Origin: Stercorarius parasiticus | Taxonomy: Eukaryota > Chordata > Aves > Charadriiformes > Stercorariidae | Assembly (NCBI GenBank): GCA_013396915.1 | Contig: VWZL01000360.1 | Coordinates: 1,070,805 to 1,134,804 of the forward strand | DNA length: 64,000 nucleotides | Reading direction: 5' to 3' | Shown: in pieces, positions 49,005 through 61,577 of the stretch | Numbering within the stretch: the first letter of the stretch is position 1 | How the letters are laid out: every line of letters starts with the position of its first letter | Notes under the pieces: generated by a model | The model's input: the letters and a program-made list of their open reading frames with translations, nothing else | The model's database searches: none | Told to the model about the DNA's origin: nothing | Made by a program: the position numbers and the translations under genes

Positions 49005-51180
49005 GTATGTTTTATCACTTATGGTATTAAGGACCTAAAAGAAGTGGTTTGTGTGTTACTATAGAGCCTAGAACTCCCAACTAAATAGTTCATTGTAATA
49101 CATGTCCTCTTAACACAGAATGAGTATGTGGTGTCTGCAGAGTTTTTAAATTCAAAAATACCATTGTTCTGTCAGCATACAAGGAAGATCGAAATTGTAC
49201 AGAGAAGGTAAAGGCTTTTGGTCAGTGTTAAAGGCAAAGCTCACATTACTGTGTAGCTGAACTTTGATGGTGAGGTTTTTTCTTCTTTTCAGGCGATTTA
49301 GGCGGGGAAAAGATATTTGAAAGATTATATGATATTTTTGCTAGTGTGAAGTGTTTCGTGATGAGTAGAGGGGGGAAACATACTGGTTCTTTTTAAAACC
49401 AAAAAAAGTGATGCATGCTGACACTAGAAACAGAATGAGACAGACTGTTCTTCTGAAATTGAAGAAATGGGAAGTAGAAAATAAGCTTAAAGCCAAACAA
49501 TGGACAACAGAGTATGAAAGAAGTGCAATGTTATCAGGGAGACAGGCCCTGAAAAACAGAATAATACTGGACGATTATGGACAGAACCAGGCTGCATTCC
49601 TTAGAAAATATGACGTTCTGTGTCAGAAACTGGTATGCTAATTGAGGAATCAAATCACAAGGGTTCAACTGCCGAAGAGTCAGTTTAAAGTGAATTAAAG
49701 AAATGAAAGGGATGACACAAAATAAATTCTCTGCAAAAACTGAACCAGGAAATAGCAGCAGTTTGTTTGGTGTGGTTTTTTTTTGTTTTGGGGTCTTGCA
49801 TTTGTCGGATACATTCTTTTCCCTATTAGAGGATAAAACAAAGAGGATGAAACAAGTGAAGTTACCTGTCTGTTTGGGAGAGTTTCTAAGGATTCTCACC
49901 TGAAGCTCTCCCGATGTTTTTTGCTATTTTAAACTTGCGCAAATTGAAGGCTTTTGTTAATGTTTGTAGACTTGGAGTATTTAAAATGCCAGTTTCATAG
50001 CAATTCTATATAATAAACTTTCCTGCTTGCTCAGTTGCATCATTTTTTCATGCTTCTGTAAGCATGATTGAATTAAACCATTGCAAATTAGCTGGTGGTA
50101 TTCTCATTTTATTCTTCAAAATTTTGTTGCCTGTTGAATCAAACTTAAATTTTATATTTGCTATTTTATACTGCCTGCTTGAAAGTAGCGTTTTTTGGCT
50201 TGGCTTTTGTGGGGATATTATACACATTAAACATTATTCTTTTCCATCTCCCTCTTGTCCCTGTCTCTTAAAATCCACTACTCTTATTTCTGCTTTTTGT
50301 GTTTGGAAGAATTAATGCTAAAGTAAAGACTGAAGTCTGTATACTTGAATATCTGCACTGTTTCCAAGAAGAGAAATTTGCTTTTTCTATTACCACTAGT
50401 ACGCTAACAATTTCTTCTTCATGCATTCTAAGGGCACTGAGTTGATGCACCCAGTTCCTATAGCAGCTGAGTTGCGAAAAGTGACAATGGGTCATCAAGT
50501 TGAAAAAGACCTCTTTTCCTCCACTTAGTTTTTCTTCACTTGTGGGATAGGACCATTTGGCAATGCTTATACTGAGGCTTCAAATATATCAAATGGTATA
50601 CACAGTAAATGTAGCTTGAGTAACTGGCTAAAACCACTTCCATAGCGAAGTAATAAAGGAGATATCAGAGTAGGTATCCTGTTGAATAATATTTTGCTTC
50701 TACTGTGTTAGTATGTTTAACTTATGCAAATTTAAATTGAATATATCTAGAGGCTCGTGGCTATATTGTTCCTTTATATGCTATCTATAAGAGGCCAAAA
50801 GATTTTCAGACTAAGCTTTCTTCCCTTTGTTTACCCAAAAGTCCTTTCATCTACCTTGATAACATCTTTTCTTAAGAGAATGGAATAGCTATGCCTACAA
50901 AAAACTTCTAGGAAACCCTCTAGCAAATTTTTTCTAACCCTAGTTAGAAAATGAACTTATTTGTGTTGGTTTTGAAAGTAGCCAGTGTGGTTCCTTAATG
51001 TGAATTGTTGCTGACTTTTTTTTATCCTGAAAATGACAAACACAGCTACATGCAAAACCATGACCTATTAAGGTACAAATTTCTTTCATATTTTTAAGCT
51101 GAAATTAAGAAAATTAAGAAAATTGCTTTACATATTACAATGTTGCTGAATGTTCCTTTGTTATCTTTCTGTTTCAACAG
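49005..51180 (+). other. LYST coding intron 2
   Basis: Bounded by GTATGT and TTTCAACAG. It contains an open frame from about 49360 to 49641, described separately, and a T run near 49778. No known transposon was recognised. Confidence 0.85.
49360..49641 (+). other. Unexplained lysine-rich open frame inside LYST intron
   Basis: The frame is open from after a TAG near 49360 to a stop at 49639-49641. The first ATG is at 49411, giving about 76 codons. The translation is charged and helical-looking (for example LLKLKKWEVENKLKAK and ILDDYGQNQAAFLRKYD), without low-complexity bias. A plausible acceptor, TTCTTTTCAG, ends at 49292, and a GTATGC follows the last sense codons at 49632. From that acceptor, however, the LYST frame hits TAA after about 34 codons. 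The family is not recognised. It could be a retrocopy fragment, a cassette or poison exon, or chance. Confidence 0.2.
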
Positions 51181-53266
51181 ATTTTAAAATACCCTTTGCA
51201 GTAGACCTATGCCTGACCAAAGAGAAGAATTCAAGTTCTGTGAAACCTACTCAGGAAAAACTAGGCTTAGATGGAAGTACTCGTTCATCCCTTCAGACTT
51301 CTGTAAAACTAAACCCTCGATCTCGAAAAAGTGGACGTCTGCGCAAAACCACCCATCGCTATTCTGTGCGAGATGCGAGAAGATCTCAGCTCTCCACTTC
51401 TGATTCAGAAGGCAATTCTGATGACAAGACTACTGTAATAACGAAACACAGACGCTCCCAGTTACTGCAGCCTTTTTTAACATATCCAGTTAGGGACAGC
51501 TACTTTGTAGATAGAAGTGATTGCTTACCTGCTGAAGTGGTACCGATTTCTAATCCTGATGCCCCTAATCTAGAAAATTCCAGCCAAATTAATCTAGCGC
51601 ACAGTCTAAACCCAGAGACTTTGAATGAGCCAGCTGCAGGAATTGCTGAGAGCAACACGGATAACTCTCCTTTTGATTTATGCCATGTCTTATTGTCACT
51701 CCTAGAGAAAGTGTGCAAATTTGATATTGCTTTGAATCACAGTTCTGCTCTTTCAGCTAGTGTGGTGCCCACATTGACTGAGTTCTTATCAGGATTTGGA
51801 GAGTGTTACAATGTAAGTAGTAACACAGAAAATGAAGTAGTTTCTGCAGGGTGGACAGAAGAACCTGTGGCTCTGATCCAAAGGATGCTCTTCCGATCAG
51901 TGCTGCATCTTATGTCTTTAGATGTCAGCAATACAGAAACAATGCCTGACAATTTACGGAGAAATTTAATAGACTTACTTAAAGCAGCATTAAAAATCAG
52001 AATTTGCTTGGAAAAGCAACCTGATCCTTTTGCTCCAGGATACAAGAAAACACTACAGCAGTCGGTTCAGGATGACTTTGTATTTTCTAGATATCATCAC
52101 AGAGCCTTGCTTCTACCTGAGGTTATAGAAGGGGTCTTGCAGATTTTGATTTGCTGCCTACAAAGTGCAGCCTCCAATCCATTCTACTTTAGCCAAGCTA
52201 TAGATCTGGTTCATGAGTTCATACAGCATCAGGGGTTTAAGCTGTTTGAAGTAACAGTGCTTCAAATGGAATGGCTTTGTATGAAGAATGAGGGAGTAAC
52301 TGGGGAAGCCTCAGAGCATCTGAAAGCCCTGATCAACAGCATCATGAAAATAATCAGTACTGTCAAAAAAGTGAAATCAGAGCAGCTACATCAATCAATG
52401 TGCACAAGAAAGCGGCACAGACGATGTGAGTACTCCCACTTCATGCATCACCACAGAGATCTCTCTGGGCTCTCTGTATCTGCTTTTAAAAACCAAGCTT
52501 CCAAAAACCCCTTTGAAACTGCCGATGGAGAAGTTCATTATCCTGACAGGTGCTGTTGCATTGCTGTTTGTGCACACCAGTGTTTGCACTTGTTGCAACA
52601 AGTTTCTTTGAGCAGTACTTGTGTTCAAATTCTCTCGGGTGTACATAATGTAGGAATATGTTGTTGTATGGATCCAAAGTCTGTGATTGTCCCATTGCTT
52701 CATGCTTCCAAGTTACCAATATTAAAAAACTTTCAACAGCACATATTGAACATCCTTAACAAGTTTATATTGGATCAACTGGGTGGAGCAGAAGTTTCTC
52801 CAAAAATTATGCAGGCATCATGCAATATATGTACTGTTGACTGTGATCAACTTGCTCAGCTGGAAGATGCCTTGCAGGGCAACTCTAATGATGCTGGTCT
52901 TGCATCTAGTTCCTCTTGCAGAGTTCAGGGAATTCTGCCGAGCAGTGGATCTGAAGATATGTTGTTGAGATGGGATGCATTGGAGGCTTATCAGGACATT
53001 ATTTTTGAAGAAGACAAACTACGCGGCATGCAGATTGCAAGCCATATTTGCCACTTAATTCAAAAGGGAAATGCTGTGGTCCAATGGAAACTATATAACT
53101 GTCTTTATAATCCCGTACTTCAGAGAGGGGTTGAGCTAGCTTGCCATGCTCAACAACTTGGACTAACTACAGCTGATGAACACACATGCAGTTACCATAA
53201 CCAGTGTTTGCCTTCTGAAGTACTTCAGATTTATTTGCAGACGCTTCCTGTGTTGCTTAAATCCAG
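51181..53266 (+). CDS. LYST coding exon 3 (2.1 kb), residues 95-790
   Basis: This large exon matches the very large early exon of mammalian LYST. It opens with a variable segment containing the conserved [20 protein letters not shown] motif, a basic/serine region that is likely disordered. It then has helical repeats ([73 protein letters not shown]), a basic [20 protein letters not shown] block and cysteine clusters [12 protein letters not shown] and [11 protein letters not shown]. It ends at LPVLLKS plus two bases of Arg790 before donor GTTGGT, which lacks A at +3 and is weaker than the other donors. No internal stop or frameshift is seen. Confidence 0.97.
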
Positions 53267-54985
53267 GTTGGTTGATTTTCTGTTTATTAATGGAAAGCAT
53301 GCTAATTATGTACAGAGCTTTGTATATTTGTTACTGATCAGAATCTAAGTTTTGTTTGTGCTGTAGGCTGCACTTGGATATTGTAGAGGTCGCAACAAGA
53401 TAAATGCTTGAGTAACATAAGATTTAATCCTAGATCCATAAACCATAGAAAGTGAGGGCGTTGTACCAATGAGTTATGGCCTTTAACAAGCCAAAGTGTG
53501 TGGAAACATGAAACCTTTGTCCAATGTGATATGCTCTTTGCCTCTTCATTCCTTATGCTAAAGTGAGTCAGGAATGTTGAACAGATTGACATATCACTTT
53601 GTGGGAATTAGACTACTTAGTTTTCTGAGCTGTTTCTCTTTTCCTTCTAGAATGGTCTTCATAGAAACCACCTTTCAAAAATAAGGATTGAAAGGCTTAC
53701 TTGTCCTGAAATAACTGTTTCTTTATTTACAAAATCTTGTTCATTTAAACATAGTTTTAAAGAACAAACAAACAAACAAAAAAAAACCAACAACCCACAA
53801 ACATTCTTCCAAGGTGGGAAAGAGAAACTTTCCTATTTATTGTTGAATCGATGAAATAGTTGTTTAATACAATACATGGAAGCTTATTCAGAATATGAAC
53901 GTGTCCTTTCATCCAGGAAAGATTCTGATCTTTTCTGTTGGGAGTCCTGATAGGCTGAAGTGAATTTAGTAGATTTGAGACACACAGAATAGACAAGTAT
54001 TCCAGTTTCTATAAAGGATTGTCAAGTACATTTTTAATTTTTATCCTAACTCAAACTGTATCAGAAGATATTCGCTTTTGAAATTTCACTTAGTGGCAAA
54101 GAGGCAAGAGGAGTAAAGTTTAGATTAAAAAAAGTTTAAGATACCATATTTCCTACTGGCTTAAAAATGGGAATATACAGGTAAGTACATGATTCGTTTG
54201 ATTGTAGCGTGTGTAACTGTAACTCAGTTACAGTAAAAGCTGATTGTGGGGGAAGAAGATGGGAGGGTAAGGAAGGTGGATGTCTACAAGCAAACATAGT
54301 ACACTAAGAAGCTTACAGATCCTTACCCCGAATTCTCTATGAACTCAATGTAATACCTGGAGTAGAAAGAAGGAAAAAATATACTTGGATTTTTCAACAT
54401 TGGACATCCTGGCATAACAATGGCACAAAAAGTTGTGCTTAAAAGGTGTTCCTGAATTCTATCTGACATGCAGTCCATGCAACTAATAGACATAGCTAGT
54501 AAATGTCTTAACACTTCAAGTTTATTTGAGGTGAAATATCTACTTTCTAGTGAAATCACAGAACTGAGAGAAATAAAGATATTTACTAGCTCCAGTTGCT
54601 AATAAAAAGGTAGGGGGAGAAAGTACCACTAAAGAGCAAACGTCATAAATAAAATTAAATACTTCTAATGTTTCAAGCATCATACATCTTTGTGGTCTAC
54701 ATTTTAGAGGTTAATCAATACTTCCTACGTTATATCTTACAAAAAAAATTGAATTTTCTACTACCAGATGAATGATGCTTACTTGAGATCCTAGAGTACT
54801 GCAAGCAAGTTCCTCCTCTCTTTAATTTACAGTTTAGAGTAACTTATAGCAATTACTGTAAACATGATCAGTCCTTAGTGTTACTCAGGTGTGTAGAACA
54901 GGGTTATTTTTAGATAAGATGGGTCATCTGAACTACATGAATTTGTGGCTGATTTATAAGGTAACTCTTTTGCTTTTTCTTGCAG
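53267..54985 (+). other. LYST coding intron 3
   Basis: It starts with GTTGGT and ends CTTGCAG. The exon 3 reading frame stays open for 79 bases into it, to TAA at 53346-53348, so retention would give a truncated protein with a short novel tail. The rest is AT-rich, with an A/C-rich run near 53763-53800. No transposon was recognised. Confidence 0.85.
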
Positions 54986-56015
54986 GGTAATTAGAGACTT
55001 GTTTCTGAGTGGTAATGGAGTGAATCAAATGATTGAGTTAAATTACTTGGATACTTTAAGAAGCCATTCTTTGAAAGTGTTAGAGACTTTGATACTCTGT
55101 CTTGGTGATCAGCAGAAAGACCAAGCAATGCCAGAGCTGGAAGGCCTGAACAGTGAACAAAAGGAGTCTACATCTGACTTGCCTGCTTCTCTTTGTAGCC
55201 AACATGCTGTTTCAGAAGTTCCTCAAAGCCTGAGCAAATTTTATGCTGGCTTAAAAGAGGCTTACCCGAAAAGGAAAAAGTTTGTGAGCCAAGACATTCA
55301 CGTCAACACAATAAACCTATTCCTCTGTGTTGCTTTTTTATGTGTAAGTAAAGAAGCAGATGGTGATCTGGATTCAGCTAATGACTCTGAAGATACGTCA
55401 GGATATGATAGTACAGCTAGTGAGCCATTAGGCCACAAATTGCCATATCTGTCACTGGAAAGCCTTACTTTACCCTCTGTGGAACATATTCACAGGGCTG
55501 CAGATATTTGGTCCATGTGTCGTTGCATATATTTGTATAGTTCAGTTTTTCAGAGACAGTTCCATAGACTTGGAGGCTTTGAAGCATGCTATAGATTACT
55601 AATCCTGATAATTCAGAAGCTTGCGAAAAATAAGGAAAAAGAGCAAGAAAAGGAGAGAGTATTTAGTGAAAGCAGCAGAAGTTCACATGAGAGTCCTCAT
55701 GGTGAGCTTCTCAACAAGGATGACTCTGTTCAGTTGGCTAAAAGCAGGGAGGTGACACAGTCGGAGCTCGATAGTTCTGACAGCCTTGCTGGCGCAGAAC
55801 AGCTGGTGCCTGAATGGGCCTCCTGTGACAGCTCTTTGAGTAGGGAACACACTTCAGTTACTTCAGGTGCCAATCTTGAAGAGATAAAGACTTCTCTAAG
55901 AGAAGAGACTGACTGGGCACTTCAAGGTATCAGACTTCTAGAAGCTCTGCTGACAATCTGTCTACATAGTGCAAGCACCACGCAGCAGAAGATGGAAGTG
56001 GAGATGTTTCACCAG
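54986..56015 (+). CDS. LYST coding exon 4 (1.0 kb), residues 790-1133
   Basis: It starts with G completing Arg790, then VIRDLFLSGNGVNQMIELNY. It contains LSKFYAGLKEAYPKRKKFVS, INLFLCVAFLCVSKEAD, the acidic/serine motif ANDSEDTSGYDSTASEP, and AADIWSMCRCIYLYSSVFQ, all characteristic of LYST. A less conserved charged segment (about residues 1005-1100) follows, then RLLEALLTICLHSAS. It ends with CAG before GTACTG in phase 0. It belongs to the N-terminal helical repeat region, with a probable disordered insert. Confidence 0.97.
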
Positions 56016-57657
56016 GTACTGTGCAACTTTCCTTAGCTTACTTTACTCATATTTGTTACATTCAATATTACTTTAACAGTAATTTAGTCAAAAGATCTTT
56101 TAGAGATGAAAAAAGCTTATGCTGTTATGGTACTGTATTTTTTTGTGTAGTACTGAAACCAGAGAGTTAAATGATGTGCTTAGTAGTCAGGGGTAGTGGT
56201 CAGCAGGCATGAAAGAATGGGAGTGGGCGGATGAACAAACTGGCAGTTGCTGTTTCTGAGGAGGCATCTTCCCATGTGTCAGCTTGTCACTTTCTATTTA
56301 GTAAGATGCTGGTAAGGACCCTGTACCCCTTTGCTCATTCTCCAACATGATCCTTTGTTTCCACTCTTTTGGGTTCGATCCCTATTCATGCCAATTGCCT
56401 CCTCCTTGAGGGCTGGGAGAGCGCCTTACATGGCAGGCTGATCCAGGATGGATGAGACTTTTACTTTGCTCACTTCTTTGAACTGTGCTTCTAGTTTATT
56501 TTTCATGTACTCGTTACAGTTTGGGCCAGCATGGTCAATATGGCTAAGGGCTGAACTCAACATCAAATGCTTTTTTCTGGGTTAATGTATCTCAAGTCCT
56601 AGGGAAGGCTGTGATCCTGGGAGATGAATATTTTGGTTTTCTTTTTCTGCATAAAATGGTTCTGACTAGAGGAAAGGGACAGTTTTCTCTGACTACCAAG
56701 GTAGTAGTAGGTATTGACAACTATGAGTTGCTGGCTTGACTATGGCTGTATTTATTTTTTTTCTGGTCAGTTATGGCCTGCTTTTTCTGGTTTTTTTCAC
56801 ATGTAGTCCTTCTGTCCAGTCCCACATTCTCCAGAGGCTGTTTGAGCTGATGGGATTTGAATGGTGGGAGAGACTTGTGCTTGGTCTGTTGTTTGTTGTT
56901 TTTTTAATGGTTATTCAGTGGAGAATGTGTGTGACAGAGGTGGGTTTGAAGGAGAGCTGCATAGGCAAGACCTGAGCATTATATATAGTGGTTTACACAT
57001 GGAATTTTTGATGCCTGCTCTGAGCAGAGCATGGCGCTTGAGAAAGAGGAATATTAGAGGGCACAGGTGCTGAAAGGACACCAGAAAAAACTGTCACTTA
57101 AGCCTTAGAGGTGAATTAATTCAGTGTTCTACGAAGTTGTTAATTCACAGAAGACACCTTGACTGTGCTTCAATGTTTTAATCACTACCTTGAATTTTAC
57201 TTGGCAGTTTGTTACAAAAGTAGGAGGCATGAGGTACAGGGGAGAACTGGAAACTGGAATTCTGTCTGGATCACGTGCTATTTTTGTGAGCTTGGATATG
57301 TCACCCTCTGTCTTGTCAACCTTTCTAGTAATATTGTGGTGTGATCTGAATGCACTGTGTACTTGAAACTGTTTCAGAGATGTTTATTTTTGAAACAGTG
57401 CTTTCACTTGCAATGTTTGGGAAACAGCAAGTTGCCAGAGTTTTTTCAGTGTGCAGATTGCTTAACCAACTAAATATCTGTCATGACTAACAGGATGAAT
57501 CTTCCTTATTGCAAGAGACTGGATGAAATTTGGCTTTAGCTGAGAAGTCAGATTAGTGTAGGTGGAAGGGGAAGTTCTTAAATGAAAGTACTAGACCAGT
57601 TCTGTTAGCCAAAACAGAATAACATGAATCAAAATGTTTGTCTCCCCCAAAACACAG
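56016..57657 (+). other. LYST coding intron 4
   Basis: Bounded by GTACTG and AACACAG. It has no recognised repeat, exon or RNA. The short frames around 56736-57073 look like chance. Confidence 0.85.
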
Positions 57658-57819
57658 AATACTTGTGTGGATGACATCTTACTTCAAATAAGAGAGCAGC
57701 TTGCTCAATCAAAAGTGATAGAAACTGACTTGGCAAAGCCTCTGTTTGATTCACTGCTTCGTGTTGCGTTGGGCACTTTTTCTAATGATCTGGATCATTC
57801 TGAAGAAAAAATTGAAAAG
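57658..57819 (+). CDS. LYST coding exon 5, residues 1134-1187
   Basis: A phase 0/0 exon of 54 codons after acceptor AACACAG. It encodes a segment containing IREQLAQSKVIETDLAKPLF and LLRVALGTFSNDLDHSEEKI, matching the mammalian LYST helical segment around SQSKVIETQLAKPLFDALL. The donor is AAG|GTATGA. As a frame-preserving exon it could be skipped without breaking the frame, but nothing in the sequence shows that. Confidence 0.95.
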
Positions 57820-58507
57820 GTATGAAACACCAACTAGGTAATCTAATTCTAAATACCACAAGGTTTGCTCAGTCAGATTTATGTTGTTTGGGTCTATTTT
57901 AAACTTGATAGGATGTATTTAAATGTGTTTGGTTGTTGTGGCTGTTGATAATTCTCTGATTCTCCTATGTAAGCATGTAAGTTGAGTGCTGGTTATTGAT
58001 GTGCTCCACACATTTACACCTCAGAAATGAGTCATGCCCTGAAAAGGAGCAAGCTGTGTTATGCTTTACGGACATACCTGAAACCTGACATTCTCTTTGC
58101 TCTTTCGTCCCACAACAGAGTTTGATGACCAGCTCTCAAAGGGTTAGCTTTAAACAGGGATGTTGGCTGACCTTAGTGTCTGCAGGCATATCTTCACCTT
58201 AAGAGTAAATGTCAAGGTGCATGCTTATGATGATAGTGAATTTTGGGAACAGTTATTCTTAACGCACTGGCCACCTGCTTACCAAAGCTTTGGTCAGGTA
58301 GTTAGTAAAATAAAAAAAAAACTATCTTTGCAGGATCCATTTTCTATGTAAGAATGAAGTTGTTAATAAAAAGTATCTCAAGTTTCTTGAAAGTGTTATG
58401 ATTAGTTTGTTTCTTTTGCCAATGAGCTTGGAGAAAATAGGCTTCTGGAAGGTTCTAATTTAGTTGCTTTTCTGATCAAAGGTGGTAAATTTGTTTGTGT
58501 TACACAG
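57820..58507 (+). other. LYST coding intron 5
   Basis: A 688-bp intron bounded by GTATGA and TTACACAG. Nothing else is recognised in it. Confidence 0.85.
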
Positions 58508-58664
58508 ATGCATTACACTGAAAAGGAGCCTGTGTCACAACCTGAAGATATTTCTGAAGAAACTGAAGAATCACAGTGCTGCAGTCTTAAACTTTTTGCT
58601 GAAGAGGAAGGATATGAAGCAGATAGTGAAAGTAACCCTGATGATAGTGAAACCAAGAATGAAG
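58508..58664 (+). CDS. LYST coding exon 6, residues 1188-1239
   Basis: It encodes [20 protein letters not shown] and then the conserved [26 protein letters not shown]. This acidic, probably disordered linker has the same [13 protein letters not shown] motif in mammalian LYST. The first codon is ATG, but it is internal and not a start. It ends with one base (G) before GTAAAT, joined to GA of the next exon as Gly1240. Confidence 0.95.
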
Positions 58665-59908
58665 GTAAATGAACTTTCTGACTATACAAAGCAGTTATTC
58701 TGACATAGCAAAGCTTCCTTGTCTTTTGAGATGTGCAAAAATAGGGTGAGCATCTGAGACCTTTAACAGATAGAAATAGTTTAACTTTTTTACTTCCAGT
58801 AGGATGCCATTACAGATGGAGATATGATGAATATCTTTACTGAGTGTTACAGGAACTGTTCTGTCTTCATTTTCTTGGTTTATGTGACTCTTGCTCTAAA
58901 GTTATGTTACTCAAATGTGTTACTGTGGTCTAGAAGCAGTTTTCTCCAGAGATGCTTATCTGTTAGTTTGCTCATCAGTAGTTTGTCTGAAAATCAATAC
59001 TCAATTTCTTAGTATTGTAACAATCTGGTAAAAATTAGGTAGTCTAATTATATCTCTTTATATTCAATGAGTGTGCACATATCATGCTGTATTCTGTTTG
59101 TGTAATTAATTTTGAACATGAATATGCTTTAATTTTTTTCCTTTGTGCTGAACATCTGCATGCTTACATTCTTGTATGAGGTCAGCATGAGCAGTAACAG
59201 CCTTTAATAGAACTGGATTCAATTGTTGCTGTTTACCTGTGTGACTAGGCTTTATCAATAGATATAAAACATTTTAAAAGCATTTCTGAATTCAAAATTT
59301 AACCTGAAATATTTCCATGAAGCATTTGCATAAAAAGTATGTCTGTACCAAATATTTTAAATAATGTGTTTTAAAGCCTCTCCAAGATGTGAGAGGACTA
59401 AATGTTGGGGGGTTTTTGCTTTTTTTATTGTCATGGAGATACCGTCATGTGCTGTCATGTTGCATCTTCTGAATTAAATGACTAAACAACTGCTTTCCTC
59501 AACCTTTTAACATGAAATAAAATCATTTAAATTTATGTCCTTTCTTGGCAGGCTGAGTTCTCTATAGAAGCTTGAGGATCTATTACAATGATTTTACTGT
59601 CATGTTTCATGAATTGCATATTTCATCATTCTTATGTGTGTCCAGTTCCCAGGAAAGGAAGGCACATAGTTTAAGAGCATGTAATGGATGAAATTAATCC
59701 TTGTCCTTCTGTATTGGCAGGAAAATATGAAAGTCTGAAGCAGAATAGAAAATTATACCAACTTCTGAAAACTGTTTATAAGCTAGTGACTATTTTTGTT
59801 TTGTACCTGTAAGAAAGTCAGAGAAAGTATGTCCTTGGATGTTCTGTTTAAATCATAAAAACTGTATTCAGCTGAGTAAGTTTCAGTAAGACAAGTGTTT
59901 TCTTTCAG
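58665..59908 (+). other. LYST coding intron 6
   Basis: A 1.2-kb AT-rich intron bounded by GTAAAT and TCTTTCAG. No repeat, RNA or exon was recognised. Confidence 0.85.
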
Positions 59909-60135
59909 GAGCAGACACAAAGGCAGAACCAGGATGTACTGGTCCTTCAGGTTATTTTAATGACCTAACTGAAAGCATCAATCAAGGAGAATTAATGTAT
60001 CCTGAAATCTGCATGTTAGAATTAAACTTGCTCTCAGCTGGTAATGCAAGTTTAGATGTGCTTGCTCATGTATTCCAAAGCTGCCTGAAAATTGTCATCC
60101 AGAAGGAGAGAAATGCCACTGTACTTATAGAACAG
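59909..60135 (+). CDS. LYST coding exon 7, residues 1240-1315
   Basis: After acceptor TTTCAG it encodes a variable start (ADTKAEPGCTG), then the conserved EGELMYPEICMLELNLL-like segment (here QGELMYPEICMLELNLL) and LDVLAHVFQSCLKIVIQKER. It ends IEQ before GTAAAA in phase 0. It returns to the helical-repeat solenoid after the acidic linker. Matches to mammalian LYST (IYPEICMLELNLLSAS, LDVLAHVFESFLKI) are strong. Confidence 0.95.
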
Positions 60136-61510
60136 GTAAAAATGTTATTAAACAAAGGCAACAGCTTAGCAGTTGTGTATCTTATTTTCTTCAGTTTTAT
60201 AGTACCAGTATACCTAATAGAGTGATCTCAGAAATATTCTCACTTGTTATGGTATTTGATAAGAACTGAAACGATGTAAATGACTGATACTGCCAGCTGC
60301 ATTGCGTTTAAGTTATCAGAAACTATAGAAACTATAGTTAACTAATGTATCGAAAGATATTTGACATACAAAGCTTTTGAGTTTAACAATTGCCGTATTT
60401 TATCAAGACTGTTCAATCACTAGAGCTATAGATACAGATTTAATGACTGTCAGGCCACTGAAAAAAAAAACCCAAGAAAAAAGCAAATAGCTTCTTGTAT
60501 ATGTATATATGTAAAAATTCTAGCTATATATGTATTCAATATGTACATTTAGAAACTTTCAGTGAGGTACTTCAAAGATATTTAATGCTTTTATTCTTCG
60601 TAACTTTATATTAGAAATCAGTTATGCACATGTTGATGTCTTCATGATCCTTTGAGATGTCTGATGGTTAGTTTGTTTTTTACTTTTTAATAACTAAATT
60701 CAGTATGCTTCTCTTGCAAAAGAGGAAAACATGGCTAAGTAACCTAAGCTTAAAGTACTTGTTTATATAATCATTTGACTAAGAAGCATAGTTAGTGCTT
60801 TACATCTTAAACCAAAAGGAGGGAAGGAAAACACTGTTTTACTTCAGTACTCCAGTTGCTTGTGTGAATGATTAGCTTTAAATCACTAGCACACATGTAT
60901 TTTTCTCTTCTGAACTTCAGTGCATGAAATCAGTTGTAATACAAAATGATCTCATTTTCATTACTCATCAATATCGTTTAGAAAGAGCAATCCATTGAAC
61001 TAATCAATCTAGATATTTTGAATATCTCTAATTAGAGATTTTTCAAATTACCTGCATTTGTGAAGGATGCTCATAAGTAAATGGCTTTTATTATTTTTTT
61101 CTAATTACTATTTAAAGTAATCTTGCATAAAAAGCTTGGGGAAAGGTTAAATTTGCTTTTAGTATTGCATCACTATGTAACAACATGCTGTATTTTGTCA
61201 CAACCTGTTAAATCTTTTAATTCTGTTACAGGGGAGAAGACAAGGGAGAGCTCAGCTACTGAATTGTTAATGTCTCAGGTTTCTTTCTAGAATAATTTGG
61301 ATTTCAAAGTCTCTCTTCTGCAACTGAACTGTACAGAATATGAAAAAATGTTCATTAGCAAATATAAAAAAAATTTCCATAACTTAAAGCAACTGGAATT
61401 GTCTTTAAAATCAATAGTAGACAAGAACTGATTGAAAGAAATTATTTTGTAGTTCTTTGAGCTGGTGTATATTCTTCATATATCAATTTTCCCTGTATTT
61501 TTTTTAACAG
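60136..61510 (+). other. LYST coding intron 7
   Basis: A 1.4-kb AT-rich intron bounded by GTAAAA and TTTTAACAG, with a short TA-rich stretch around 60490-60550. Nothing else is recognised. Confidence 0.85.
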
Positions 61511-61577
61511 GGAGCTGTTAAACATCTTTTGGGGGGATTTTTGAACATACTGACACAAACAGAGTCCAGTTTTCATG
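61511..61577 (+). CDS. LYST coding exon 8, residues 1316-1337
   Basis: A 67-nt micro-exon after acceptor TTTTTAACAG, encoding GAVKHLLGGFLNILTQTESS and FH, then one base of the next codon. It corresponds to VKNLLGGFLSILTQ in mammalian LYST. The donor is CATG|GTGAGT, a strong consensus. It is too short to be found by frame length alone; its place is fixed by homology and by phase (G plus CA gives Ala1338). Confidence 0.93.
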
